Both the position numbers and the translations under genes were made by a program. A stretch of 64,000 bases of DNA, from assembly GCA_964036155.1 (NCBI GenBank), contig OZ038423.1:20723249-20787248 (forward strand), written 5' to 3'. Position 1 is the stretch's first letter. Each line of letters opens with the position of its first letter. This stretch comes from Diploscapter coronatus (taxonomy: Eukaryota; Nematoda; Chromadorea; Rhabditida; Rhabditidae). Below, piece by piece: positions 10,402 through 22,300 of this stretch. The notes below the pieces were generated by a model. It was not told the origin of the DNA. It worked only from the letters and a program-made list of their open reading frames with translations, and did no database searches.

Positions 10402-12817
10402 TTAGAAAGCTTTTCTGACATCCGGGCGATATTCGGGATCGGAGGCAGCAGTGAAGCTTTTCGCGTAGAGCTCGAGACGATTCGTCATCTGGAAAGGGGA
10501 ATTTTATTGGATTTTTCTTTTTTGCATAGGGGTATGTATGCTCACTCTGAATCCCCAGCTGTCCTTCGTCTGTCTGCACAGATTCAGGTCGACTTCGGCA
10601 ATCAGCACGCCATCTCGCGTTCGTGACAGACTCTGCAATAATTTTAAACGTGATGCTTACGATAATTGCTAAAAAATTTTGATGGTGTGATTAGCAAAAT
10701 ATCTCAATCAGTACTGAATTTTAAGGGTCATTTTTTCGGAATAGGGACAGAATTTCGTCTAATTCTCGATCTCGTTTGCGATATGAATAATAAATCCCTT
10801 TAGCTTGGTATCAGAGCTGAGCGTTATAGATTCCGTCACAAATCGTTAATATTTTTCAATTGTTCATCCATTCTTTTCGAAAATTCCTTTTGTAATATAC
10901 GTAAGGCGCAATTCTATATAATTAAAAAAGAATTTGTCGAAATGAATTAATGGGTAATTTTATAAAAAGAAATTTATATTATATGCAAAATTTGACTTTT
11001 TTTTTTTTAAATCTTCGTTAAATGCTCTTTAAATCGTCTGTCCATCCATTTTGAAATTCTTTGTAGAGTAGATGCAGAATTCTACCCTACATATGTTACA
11101 ATACAAAAATAATTTCGAAAAGGATGAATGGAGAATTTTTTTTAATTACTAACGATTTGTAACGAAATTTATAACGCTCCGCCCTTATTGGTGCATTCTT
11201 ATTAATTTCCTCATCCTTACAGGAGTTCTGCTTCCATCAGGCGCAGCGACATAGCTGCTTCCATAGAAATGGCCGAAGTCCTTGTGAGCAGGTTTGCCAT
11301 TTCCGGAAGTGAATTCGTTGGGGAACTGTTCTGTGCCGACTCTGTTGACCGCGACTGTGAAGCAGTGATTCGCGATGGCTGCATTGCGGGCCTCGATGCC
11401 CCACAAAGGCTCACTGAAAATGATTATGGCATTTTGTGAGAACAGGATCATGTGCACCTCAATGCACCGACAGTTGCAGAGGGATTGAAGATAATCTCCG
11501 CCCCGTTCAGAGCATACATTTGCCAGTTCACTAAAAATGTTACCATTACGAAATAATCAAATGGGACACAAACTCGGATGATGTCTTCCGTAGCAGATAT
11601 TGATTGCAATTCTGCCGAATTCTGTAATATCAAAAGCTATACAAGGCGAAAAAGGATTTTATGTAGACCTGTCTCGAAAACAGGATGTCCAAGTTGAGAT
11701 TCCATGTAGTAGGTTGACTGAAATTCGATGTGATCTCCACTGTTTATCAGCGAAAATAAACCTCATTGAAATCTCCAACTCTTGGGATGTGATTTTTTCG
11801 GCTTCTGCCCACAACTTGTCCATTGGTTCCAATCACTACAGCTGTGTTCCAAATGACGTCATCCTTTTCTTCATCTCTCTCCAGAATCGGAGAGATAATA
11901 ACGATACCGTACTTCTTAGAATACTGAAAACTAATAGTCCTGAGGTTTAGGTGAAAAATTGGTGACATTTGACAGAAATTTGGTCGTTGGTCCGCTGTAG
12001 GCAGACTCGGCGAATTCCGTCCATGGGAGTCTTTCTCGAGTGCAGAACGCAAATGGCATAGCTGAACGTAAATTTCTTTAGAGTTTGATTGAAACTCTCA
12101 AACATACTCCAGGCTTCCTGCAAGCAAACGACGTTGACACCAACCAATGCAGCTGCGTCGATAATCTCTCCGATGCTAAACTTCAATACGTTTCAGATTA
12201 TAAGCAACGTAGTAACTATAGTCTCAACTATCATTCACAAATAATTGGAAATTGTATCGGATAATCAATGGTTAGTACAACTGATTGATTCAAAGTATCA
12301 GTTCTCAAAGTTTGCGCTTTTATCGTTTGTTCTTTAATTACAAATGACGCAAAAATAATGTAAAAGCTCTAATGTTTCAATTGGTAAGGCTACAACTATG
12401 ATCCACCCTGTGTGCCCTAATAATTCTACCGTTTATGCAACGCATCCCTTTGTTCAGCCACAGGTGCTGTCGTCGGTTGCACGATTTGATTTTGAATAGC
12501 AGCGATGCGGACCTAGTAAATTAATCATTTTCGGATTTGGTTACCCAGAACTAACAATTCTAGGTGTTCTGAGCTGCTCAGGGCTTGCATCGATGCTGTA
12601 CCCTCTCAGCTCGAAATTGCCAGATTCAGCCAACTTCTTTGCATCATCAGGAATCGCTATTTCTCTGAATACATATAATTTATTTGAACTCTTAAAAAGA
12701 ATATTACGGATGTTTTCGTCCATAGAGAACTCGATAGACTTCCTCGTGTTCTGGACCCTCGATCGCTTTTAGAGCTTCCTCAACTCCTTTGAATTCAGAC
12801 TGCGAATTTCCGGCCAT
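10402..12817 (-). CDS. upb-1: Beta-ureidopropionase (beta-alanine synthase), 12 exons, 387 aa
   Basis: Exons, 5' to 3': 12817-12708, 12664-12556, 12512-12430, 12175-12108, 12061-11967, 11923-11762, 11717-11669, 11621-11574, 11530-11458, 11413-11221, 10632-10546, 10488-10402. All phases agree, and the 387 aa total matches the human enzyme (384). It hydrolyses N-carbamoyl-beta-alanine (or beta-aminoisobutyrate derivative) in the last step of cytosolic pyrimidine breakdown. Nitrilase-superfamily triad: Glu in VVCLQEAW (about 121), Lys in [10 protein letters not shown] (about 198), Cys in NICYGRHHP (about 235). Other family landmarks: [71 protein letters not shown]. Most introns are 40-50 nt; the one between exons 10 and 11 is enlarged by a fold-back element. 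Donor GTCACC after exon 5 is weak but needed for alignment. Confidence 0.97.
10812..11187. mobile_element. Fold-back transposon in intron 10 of beta-ureidopropionase
   Basis: The left half begins CAGAGCTGAGCGTTATAGAT and continues ACAAATCGTTAATA, then TTCATCCATTCTTTTCGAAA. The right half holds the reverse complement: TTTCGAAAAGGATGAATGGA, ACTAACGATTTGTAACGAAA, TTATAACGCTCCGCCC. The arms pair over more than 120 bp each with moderate divergence. No transposase frame is seen, and no clean target duplication was found. Confidence 0.7.
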
Positions 12818-15800
12818 CTAACAAATTGACTCACGTAAAATTCCAATATTTGGTAAAAGCAAATTCTAATAAGAAATCGGAAAACGTTCAATCCTTTTCT
12901 ATATCTGGCTTCAATTTTCATATCTGCATATCTTCAGCACAGGATACGTAACTGATGAGAGACACGTACTTGAAATTTTCTCATTTAAGTTACGAGTTGA
13001 ATCAGTGATATTGCAAAGAAAGGTAGATCAATTGAGCACCATAAATGATGTACAACTTGTATTATTTAAAATTTTAAATCCGAATTGTGTAATCTTAGGT
13101 CAGTATAAAAATTGCTAATTTGATTACTGACATGTGGTTATTTTGGTTAGAAATGTGTTTAATTTCGACTCAAAAATCTAAGTGCAAGTAGATTTATCCA
13201 AGGCTTTTCATAGAACGAAGATAAAAAGCATAATAAATCTACACGCACAACGTTACGGAATGAATTTACACTGATTTTTTAAAATACACAATCCGCACTC
13301 ACCCTAAAATTTGAGCATCATTTATCTTGTCTCAACTGTTCGACCTTCGACAATACCCCAATTTTTGGCTGTCTCTACTCGCTCAAATAACAATAAGCAA
13401 AAACTTTAACAAAAATTTATTTTTAAAAAAATCAATAGGTGAAAAATCACCGAGTGCTGGAAGAAAATAATGGAAATGTGAAACACAGAATGAGAATAAA
13501 AATGATTGTGAGACGAGTAAGTGACCCATCAATTCTGTTCTCTCTGCTCTCTTCCATTATCAACTATCTCTAATCTTCTCTTTATCTCTATCTCTTGTAG
13601 TTCTGGTTAGCGATCCCCTCTAATTCTTTCATTGCACCAACTGTTCATTCGTCTGGTCATAGAAAAGGGGCAGAAAAATTGCAACCCTCCTTCGAGAATT
13701 GTCTGTTAAAAACGAGAAAATGGAAGTCTTAGTTTGAACTTATAGATGTTTTTACAGCTTCCTAATTCAAACAATGTTTCTAAATGCGTGCCATAGTTTA
13801 TGGTAATTCGATTCGTATTGCTCCGCTCTTTTACCATCAAAACACTTAGTCTTGCATTAAACGAGTAAATTGTCTCAAAATTCATTTGAAACTTGTTCTA
13901 TTTCGATAATTCTAACAGTTCATATGATTTTAGCTAGTAACCAGGAATTTAGTCAAATTGCAAGGACGTGAAATGCAAACTGATGCGATGTCCTGTCTTC
14001 CCGCTATTTTTTGCTAAACTGTGTTTCTATTTTGGCATACATTGCATATTACGGAATAGTTACTCTTCTAAATACGGACGCGTAAATTGCTTCTCTTAGG
14101 CAGAGGCAAAGAAATGGGTTTGGACTTGAAGAGAACCTATCATCGAAAGAACGAAGTCAGTTGGAAGGAAAAAAGGGGGAGATGGTTATCTGCAAGGAAG
14201 ACAAAGCCTCCGACCGAAGGACTGGAGGGATTTCACGTTCATCACCTTGCGAAGCCATGCTAATGTTTAGATACTAAAAGGAAAAAGAAAGACAGAGAGG
14301 TGTTCGTTTTGAGAAAAAAGACATCGTCATTGACATTGAATACTCTTGAAGACGGGAAGACGGGAAGTCAGGGCAATCATTGTTCTAATAGATGAGGGGA
14401 GCGAGGAGACTACAGACAATAACCATAAAGACATAATGAAAAAGATGATCATCGACGGAAGTGATGCTATGATGCAATGATTCAGCGCAAATTACAAACT
14501 CATATCCAGTCAATGCAGCAATTTTCATTTCGACCTATGTAGTTTTCTTTGTCGCTTGAAAAACTGTAAAGCAATTGGATGACTGCGTGATTAATCACGA
14601 TTTCCTCTATTGACAGTAATTAGTTTTTCTATGCGAAAATATGCGTGAAATTTGGTGGTGAAATTTTAAAACTTCAGAGTTTTGAACAAAATAGATTGAA
14701 AAGTCGCATTTTTCCTTGTATATAGCTGAGTGGAATGATTGGACGATAATAATATTGTGTTCACAAAAAGATGAGATGACCCAATCTTGATGCACTGTGA
14801 TATTCTGGTGTGTAGTCTGAGAGGTTATTGCTTCTTCTGCTGCTTTTTGAGTGAATGGCGTGGGAGCAGTGTGGAATGGCAGAATGCAAAATGGAGATGA
14901 ACCGTGCCCTTCTGCAATTCAGCAGAGAAGGGAAGCAGGGACGACTCGTTGTATCATTCATTCTTTAGATTGCATCATTTTGCAAATTTGCATTTGTGTA
15001 TTTTGCACTTTCTCCAGTCCAAATGGGGCATGAAATGTTCGGCAGCTGATCACCTCTGCTGAGTAATCTGATAGATCTGCCAATATCGTTGGTAAGTTAA
15101 GGGATCAAAAAATGGGACTGGGATATTACATACCCACTGACATAGGACGACAGATTATATGCAGAAGGAGTTTTTATTAACAGACGACTGCGCAAGAAGA
15201 AGAGATGATTGCTGCCGACATCGCGAGAGGGCAGGGGAAGAAGGGGAGGAGGAACGAGGAAGACTCGATACATAAATGCATTGCAGTTGGGAGAAGAAGC
15301 TGCCAAATGACTAAATTACTGTCTACTGCAGTCTTCTCGTTTCGAGTCCAGTGATATGTGCGGGAGAGTTATTATACATCGTTATAGCCTCATCTCATTC
15401 CTATTTATCATATCATATTATTGCATCGAGTGTCCCGATTGCTCCTCTTCATTCATGTCAATGTGAAGCTCCATCTTCCGATATGTGTATTGCTTTAGTT
15501 AGCAGCTTCTTTTCCACTTTTGGGTACCTAAAGTTTATCAAAATGGTTCTAGTAAATGGTAACAAAGTTAGTTCACTTTCAGTTAAAAATTTCGTGAGTG
15601 TTGCCATGCATAGTTGCGAGCAACTCATCAGTTAATAAATGGTTACTGAACAGAATATACTATACTTTCATAGAATACTGGAGTGAAATTGTTGACCAAC
15701 ACTATCTCATTTGAGAGTCAAATATACAAACTATTGAGAGCGTGCTGAGTTCAATTCTTATGCTCTTTCGACCATTATGATTCTGACTCGGAAATGAAGA

Positions 15801-18136
15801 GAATTTCAAATTCGTTTCCATTTACTGCTAACTCTCAGTAATCAATGTTACTTTTCTCGCAGAATTTTTAATTATTAGAGTAAATGCGGCATCAAAATAA
15901 TCAGCTCGTTGTGATGTACATTTTGGTATCCAAATTTTAGACATCCAATCTTCAAAAAAGTATCACAATCACTCATTTCATCATGCTAATCGACTCCTGA
16001 CCGACTTATGACATACATTCAAAGTCATGAAAATTTTCGCCAAAGTCGGCTCACATTAAATAAGCGAACCAGATTGGCTTCAGTTGCATAATTTTTCTAA
16101 GCTTTTGATCATCACAGTATGCTACTTGGAAATTCATGAACTATATCAAATATAGTATCAACTACTTCACAATTCATACTTGCATTCAGCAGTAATGCAT
16201 CATTCCATAGTTTATTCCATCCATGAATTTATCACTTCGATCTGTAAATTACACCGTTTAATTTCACGCTTTTTTCAGTCGTTCGTCTTCTTTCGATTAT
16301 GTATGTTATGTTTGCCTTAAAATTTGCTTGTCTTTATTTCACACCCCTTCAGCTTCTATCCTTTGCCTCTCTGCTTCAGTCCCTCAGTTTCCTCCCCTCT
16401 AACCTCTTCTGCCTTTTGTAACGAGTGTGTTCATCGAGGTAGTATCTATTTTCATGGACGGTTCAATCATTTTGCAGTGTTTTTCTCGTGTTTTCCTCTA
16501 TATGTGGAAGATCTCGTCATTTATTATCCTCGGATGTGATTTTGGCAGATTTCTACATGTGGGGACAAATATGCATAGCTTCACTTCTGTATTGCAGTGA
16601 AGCGTCGTGAATTTCTGATTTTTGAACCACTTTCGCCCTCTTTTGCGTATTTTACTTGTATTGTCACCCACTTTGAAATTGAAAAGTGCAATTTTTGAAT
16701 CATTTTCACGATTCGGTGAAATTTGAAAATGGAGTAGTTTATGCAAATAATAGATACAAGTTTTTATGCGCAGCCCTTTTTGGTTAACTAAATATTGCGT
16801 CATGCGTAACACTTTCAAATTTATGCAGCCTTTTCCTTAGCAGAGAAGGCAAAAGACGTCACAATGCGTAGAAGGCAGGCAGAGGTATTTTAGTGTTTGC
16901 TGAGGAGACGGAAGGACGATAGTTGAAGCCTCAAATGCCATTGACAATGATGATGCAATGATGCAATGACGAGAAGAAGAGATGAAAACACGTCTGGCAT
17001 ACGACACTCCAGCACCGAGGCACTGGGGTGCCTGCTCAAGTGTTTCCCTTTTGAAAATGAATATTATCACCAAAGAGCAAAAAGTAGGGGTACAAGAAAT
17101 TGATTCAATCGTTATGGGTAATTGGTGAATTGCGAGACAATGGCAGGGAGAGGGCTGGATGAAGGAGGGAAAGGGTAAAAGTCAAGGACAAGAAGAGGAA
17201 TGGCTTGAGACGGCAGATAGGCACAATGGCAGAGGGAAGGTAGAAGGGCTGACAGGGAAACGCTTCGAAGAACAGCCAAGCAGCAGCCAAATGAGCCGCG
17301 AAATTCGACCGACAAAAACTCGCAAAATCCCTCGGCAAAGGCTTTTCTACCTGCTTCCTTTCTTCGATGGCAGCTTTCACTATTGTCCATGTTTCTTGCT
17401 TCACTTTCAATTACGCAAAATCCGCCCTTCCCACGGTATATAATTTGAAAGAGAATACTTTATGGTCAATCACAAATCAAATCTATTCCGATTCCAAGAA
17501 CTATTTCAATTTCAAATTGCAGTTATTAGGGTCATATACTCCGCTCATTTGAGCAAGAGTTATTAATTCAGCGAGTCGAGTGTAAACATTCTCAAACAAG
17601 TTTAATAAATCTGTAGTGTAGGCGGTAGTAATCACAGCTATATTCTGGGCTAATACCTATTTTGATAAAAAAAGATCTGCATACAAAAGACAGACTTTCG
17701 CTTCGTTCCTTCCAACTGATCCTTGTGAGGTTTTTTTATTCTATTTTTACTTCAGAACTCTAACTAATGAAGATCAGCAATCTCTGAATTCCCTTACTTT
17801 CTCTCATGTGTATCCTGAGATAATTCCTCCCATTTCCGTTTCCGTTCCGTGTTTTCATGTTCGTGCTTGAACCAATTGGACTTCTCCATCCTTGCATTGT
17901 TTTCCGTTCATTTTCTGCCTCTTTTCCCTTCACTTTTCCTTACAAGAGTTTTCTCCTTCTCACTCTCACACTCCCCTCTTCATTTATTGTCACTTCATAA
18001 CCAATACTTGTAAAGCGTCAAGACTCGAAATGCTTTTTCTCCTCTATAACCGAAATTATACCTGCGTGATCGCCGCTGCTGCAGTGTCGTGGTGACTGCG
18101 TCGATACGTTTCTGCGCAGGGCATCGCGGTTTGGTC

Positions 18137-18157
18137 TGTGTGTGTGTATGTGTGTGT
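18137..18157. repeat. TG microsatellite
   Basis: TGTGTGTGTGTATGTGTGTG-type repeat of 21 bp with one interruption. Confidence 0.85.
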
Positions 18158-18965
18158 CTTTTTCTGTGTCCGTCAATCTATTCTTCTGCTTCTGTTTCTG
18201 TAATTATTTATATTTTTTGCGCGAACAGTGCAAAGATGCGTCTGCATACATCTTACACTCTATTGTCCTCTCCTCTAAATTACCGTATTATTGTCGAATT
18301 TTTCAACTGAATTATTTTCGCACTTTACAGTCTCAATAATGAACTATTCTTATCATCGGGTTTTGCGTTGTTCTTGCTTCACATGTTTCACTTTTTCAAG
18401 ATTCGGGAGATTAAAGAGTACATAAGTTCATTTACGACTGCATTTGTAGAGAATGTGTAGTTTCAGCTTGAACCGAACAGTTATAATCTCAGCGCATGCA
18501 TGTGAAATCATATGCATCATTCTTTAATAGTCCACTTGAGGTTTTACTATTGCTTATTTTACAAAATAAGTCTTCTTTCTGGCATTTATGAAATCTCGCG
18601 CGATTTATTATTCATCATGAGAAAGGCGGGAATTTATTAGCATTTTTCTAAATATTTCTGTTTCTACCTTAATCGGCGACTATTGATTCTGAGGAAGTAT
18701 GTGAATACATACGTACTTGATAAAAAATCAATAATACTATGGCAGGTTCAGGATAATTATGTGTGGATACCTCCGACAGGCTGACAACTACAGCGGACGG
18801 CCTAGTCATCCTTGTTCCCATTCCTATTTCTAACTGTCATTCCCACCAAAAATGACATCCCCAAACATCCGAAATACGCTCAAAAACAACTGACATACGT
18901 CCTTTTTTCTGTCTCGGTTTCACTTCTTTACCATTGAAAGGAAAGTTAAATGGGCGGAGCTTGCC

Positions 18966-18973
18966 TATATAAG
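18966..18973 (+). promoter_or_regulatory. Possible TATA element upstream of the mucin-like gene
   Basis: TATATAAG follows GGGCGGAGCTTGCC, about 370 nt before the start codon at 19345. A purine-rich tract follows. Many nematode genes lack TATA boxes and the GGGCGGAGCTTG part also occurs in repeats here, so this may be a repeat fragment. Confidence 0.3.
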
Positions 18974-19344
18974 GATAAGAGGGAAAAGTTAGAGAAAGGA
19001 AGGAAGAAAGGGAGGGAGGGAAGGAGGAAAAGCTGCGAGTCAAATTGCCCTTACCTGTACTCTAGACCCCTACCTCTCGCCTTTGTTCCCATGGACAATA
19101 CATTGACTGTCTCAATGACTCGACTCATTCTCCTTGATTGCATCATCGACTTCTTGCATTTCTCACAAGAATCGTGTAATTTCAGTCTCTAATCATCATA
19201 ATTCTCCGTATCCATTATTGTTTTCCTAATTTGTTTTCTGGCCGATTATATTAACGAATCGAATATCGTTCTTTTTCGTCTTTGGCTTCATTACAGTATT
19301 CATGATTCATGCATATCGTGGACATAGGAATTTTCGTTTTCAGA

Positions 19345-22300
19345 ATGCGGCTGACAGTTTGGCTGTCGTTCTGCTTCTCAACAATATCAGCCGCTCCAAC
19401 ACCAATGTAATGTCATATAAATTAAAAAGAAATCAACCTATCATAGAGTCCGTCAAACAATTTTTGTAAATCACTCATTTTTTCTAGCCCGATACTTTGA
19501 CGTTTCGTATTTGTTTCGACGTCAGGCTTCCGATTTCAATTGGAGTTTTACCGTGCTTGTAGCCGTTTTTTTCTTTAGCCACTTGTGATGACAGTAAAGA
19601 GAATGAGTTAGAGAAAGAGGAATTGTCCTTGCCTTGGAAAAGAGATAATGCTTCTCTATTGCATTACTGCATCCCCACAAGAGTGCTTATGCCCAGATAG
19701 AGAGGAACAAGACAGAGATACGGCCAATTGTTTGAAACCTGCCAGCCTTGAAGTCGGGCTAAATCAATTCACTCATTTATTCATCGAGGAAGATCAAAAT
19801 GCATACATTTCAGTGAACGACTCCGGCAGAAAATCGATCAGCTCAGGAGCGTTAAGACTGTCGGAACTTATGCCATAAATACGGTATGCTGATATATCAA
19901 CAAAATAGGAACAATTTCTCCTTCAAAACCTCGAAAGCATTGAAGACTTTGAAGATCTAGTTTCTTTCTAAAATATTCGAGCCGATAATGATTTAATTCT
20001 GTAACCATTGCAATCCTATAATAAGAAAACCATTATCGATCTGAAACATGATCGCTTATTCTGGAAGATTGATCTTTCCATCCCCGTAAAAAGTGGATGC
20101 GTTACATTTTTGCATGATCCAGACAAAAATGTCATAATTGCGTCGGGCAGTAAAAGTTGGATGTGCATTGAAGTAAACGGAATTGGAACATTTTCAGCCA
20201 AATGGCCTCTACTCGATCGAGGACATCAAGACGGATGAGGACATCTTCAATGTGTTCAGGTTCCGACCGGAAATCGCTGCACTCCGAGACAGCATAATAG
20301 TGAGTGGAGCGAGAAGATTAAACAACATAGAATTAATTGCTCAGAAAAGTGTCACTCCTTCGAACTTCCGCTCGCCATTTCCCTCAGGCTCGCCCAGCCA
20401 CATCCCGCCTGCATCTGCTGGCGGAGGACAGTCATATGGACCGAAATCTCCAGTATGCAAAATGATTAAAAATGAGAAAATCAACATCGTTTACAGTTGC
20501 CTCCGATCTTCAAACCGGACGACAGTGGGGCTGCCGGAGCAGTGCACAACAAGGCACCGGCAGTCGATCAAAGCAGCCTGTACGACAACCCAGGGGCCAC
20601 GGAACCGGAACCAGCCAAGCAACCTGAGAAAACTTCAGACGGAGGATATGATGGAGGAGAACAGACACCGGGCGAACAGAAACAACCCAATTCGAGTGGT
20701 GAAGGAGGCGGATACTCGAATGGAGGTGCAGACAGTTCAGCGAAGTTGCCAGCAGGACAAGGACCAGATACACAGCCAGCAGGTCAGACATTAAAATTGT
20801 TCATTTCGATTAGATAATATGAAATATGGACGATCTAAGTTCGTCTGACTCATTTTGACTGCCTAATCCTATAGTAAACATTGTTTCGCACCGTGAAGAT
20901 CAGCTTTATCTTGAATAGTATCGATTCATGTTTGATACTATTCATTCGTTCAAGACTAAATTCCCAACATTCCTAATTTTTAACCATCGCACCAATGCCA
21001 CCATTATAAGATTGGCGAACCCTTCGCGATCCGCCCCTTCCTAACTTTTCTTGTCATCTGCCTTAGAGCAAAATGGTAAACCTTCTAGCAAACAGTTCAG
21101 AATTGCTCATGCGATTGTCTTATCTGAAAGAACTCATGTGAAAGATAGAAGGTTTGGACGTAGGCTCTGGTAAATTCATATTAGAAATAAGATTCGTCTG
21201 TAAACTTGGAACCATGTGATTTGGCCTGAAATTTGAAATTCACCTTTTATATCTTCTACCTAGAAAGCACGAAAGCAGTCTTGCAAAAGACAATTGGTCT
21301 ATGATCCTAAACTCAATATTACAAAGAATACCTTTTCCCTCATTTCATTCTTCAACATTTTCACTCATTTTCCACTTCGACACAAAGAATGAAAAAATGG
21401 ACATTACGTAATTTGGGTGAAGGATGAAATTGGGAGTGAAAGTGCGAAGAAATTTGTAGAGGAATTAAAAATATTGAAAACGTTCAAAATAGCTCACAGC
21501 TAGACATTAGTTAGATGTTATATTTTAGGTCAAGTACCTACAAGTTCTGAGTCGAATGGAAACAGCAAGGGAGTAATTGCTGGAGGATATGATTCTCCTT
21601 CTGCGGAATCAAATGAACATCCAGAACAACCGAAAACTCCAGGTATAATAATCTATCTTTGATTAGACAAATAATTTCAAGCAAATTGATTAGTTTCTGA
21701 AAAATACAGAACGAATGTTGGGATTTTCTTTTGAAAAGTCTCGAGGAGATGAATCTTTTTCGTGATCGAAATCGAAATTTCGACGGTAAAACATAACTTG
21801 AATTCATATTTCTTTGAATCTGAATCGAAATTCTAAAGATTCCTGCTATGCAACTATAGTTAAGAAAATACGCGGCATTTGCTATTTTTGACACACTTTT
21901 CACAAGGTTGTGATAATTATAGCACCACAAAATGAAAAAAAAACAGTAAAAATCGTTTTAAATTAATTCCTGAACTTTCCCATAAAAATCACAGGCATGG
22001 AAATATCAAGTTCTATTTTATTTGAATTAAAACTGAAACCCTGAAAATTTCTGATATGCAAATAGAAATTAAGAAGAAATGCAACGTTCCTATCAATCCA
22101 CTTTGTCACATTTTCGATTTTCAAATTTCGAATTTGAATGATGAATTCGAGATCAAAAACAAATCTATTTTGCTGAAATTATTACCCAACAATAAGAAAA
22201 CTGTTTTTAGAAGTCCAAAGCACTTCTGCACCTGCGAGCAGTGGAGATGAAGGTTATCAAGCTGGACACGCCCCAGATACAGAAAAGAGCGGAGAAGATA

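Larger units (their letters stand above)
12818..19344. other. 6.5-kb gene-poor region
   Basis: Between the start of beta-ureidopropionase (minus) and the start of the mucin-like gene (plus) I find only short reading frames, without matching splice junctions, a domain or family motif. The sequence is T/A-rich with pyrimidine runs (for example 17700-17990). A TG repeat lies at 18137-18157 and a possible TATA element at 18966. Because the two flanking genes diverge, distal regulatory sequence is expected here, but none can be named. Confidence 0.45.

Noticed and set aside
11947..12186. 79-codon minus-strand frame running through an intron of beta-ureidopropionase
   Set aside because: Family alignment requires splicing at 12108/12061; read-through loses the conserved TMPFAF segment.
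17105..17443. Overlapping 90-100 codon frames on both strands
   Set aside because: Purine/pyrimidine-biased sequence gives open frames by composition; no splice or domain support.
20008..20238. 76-codon frame before exon 3 of the mucin-like gene
   Set aside because: It ends in a stop in the wrong frame within exon 3, and the splice from exon 2 (phase 0) to 20198 leaves it as intron.
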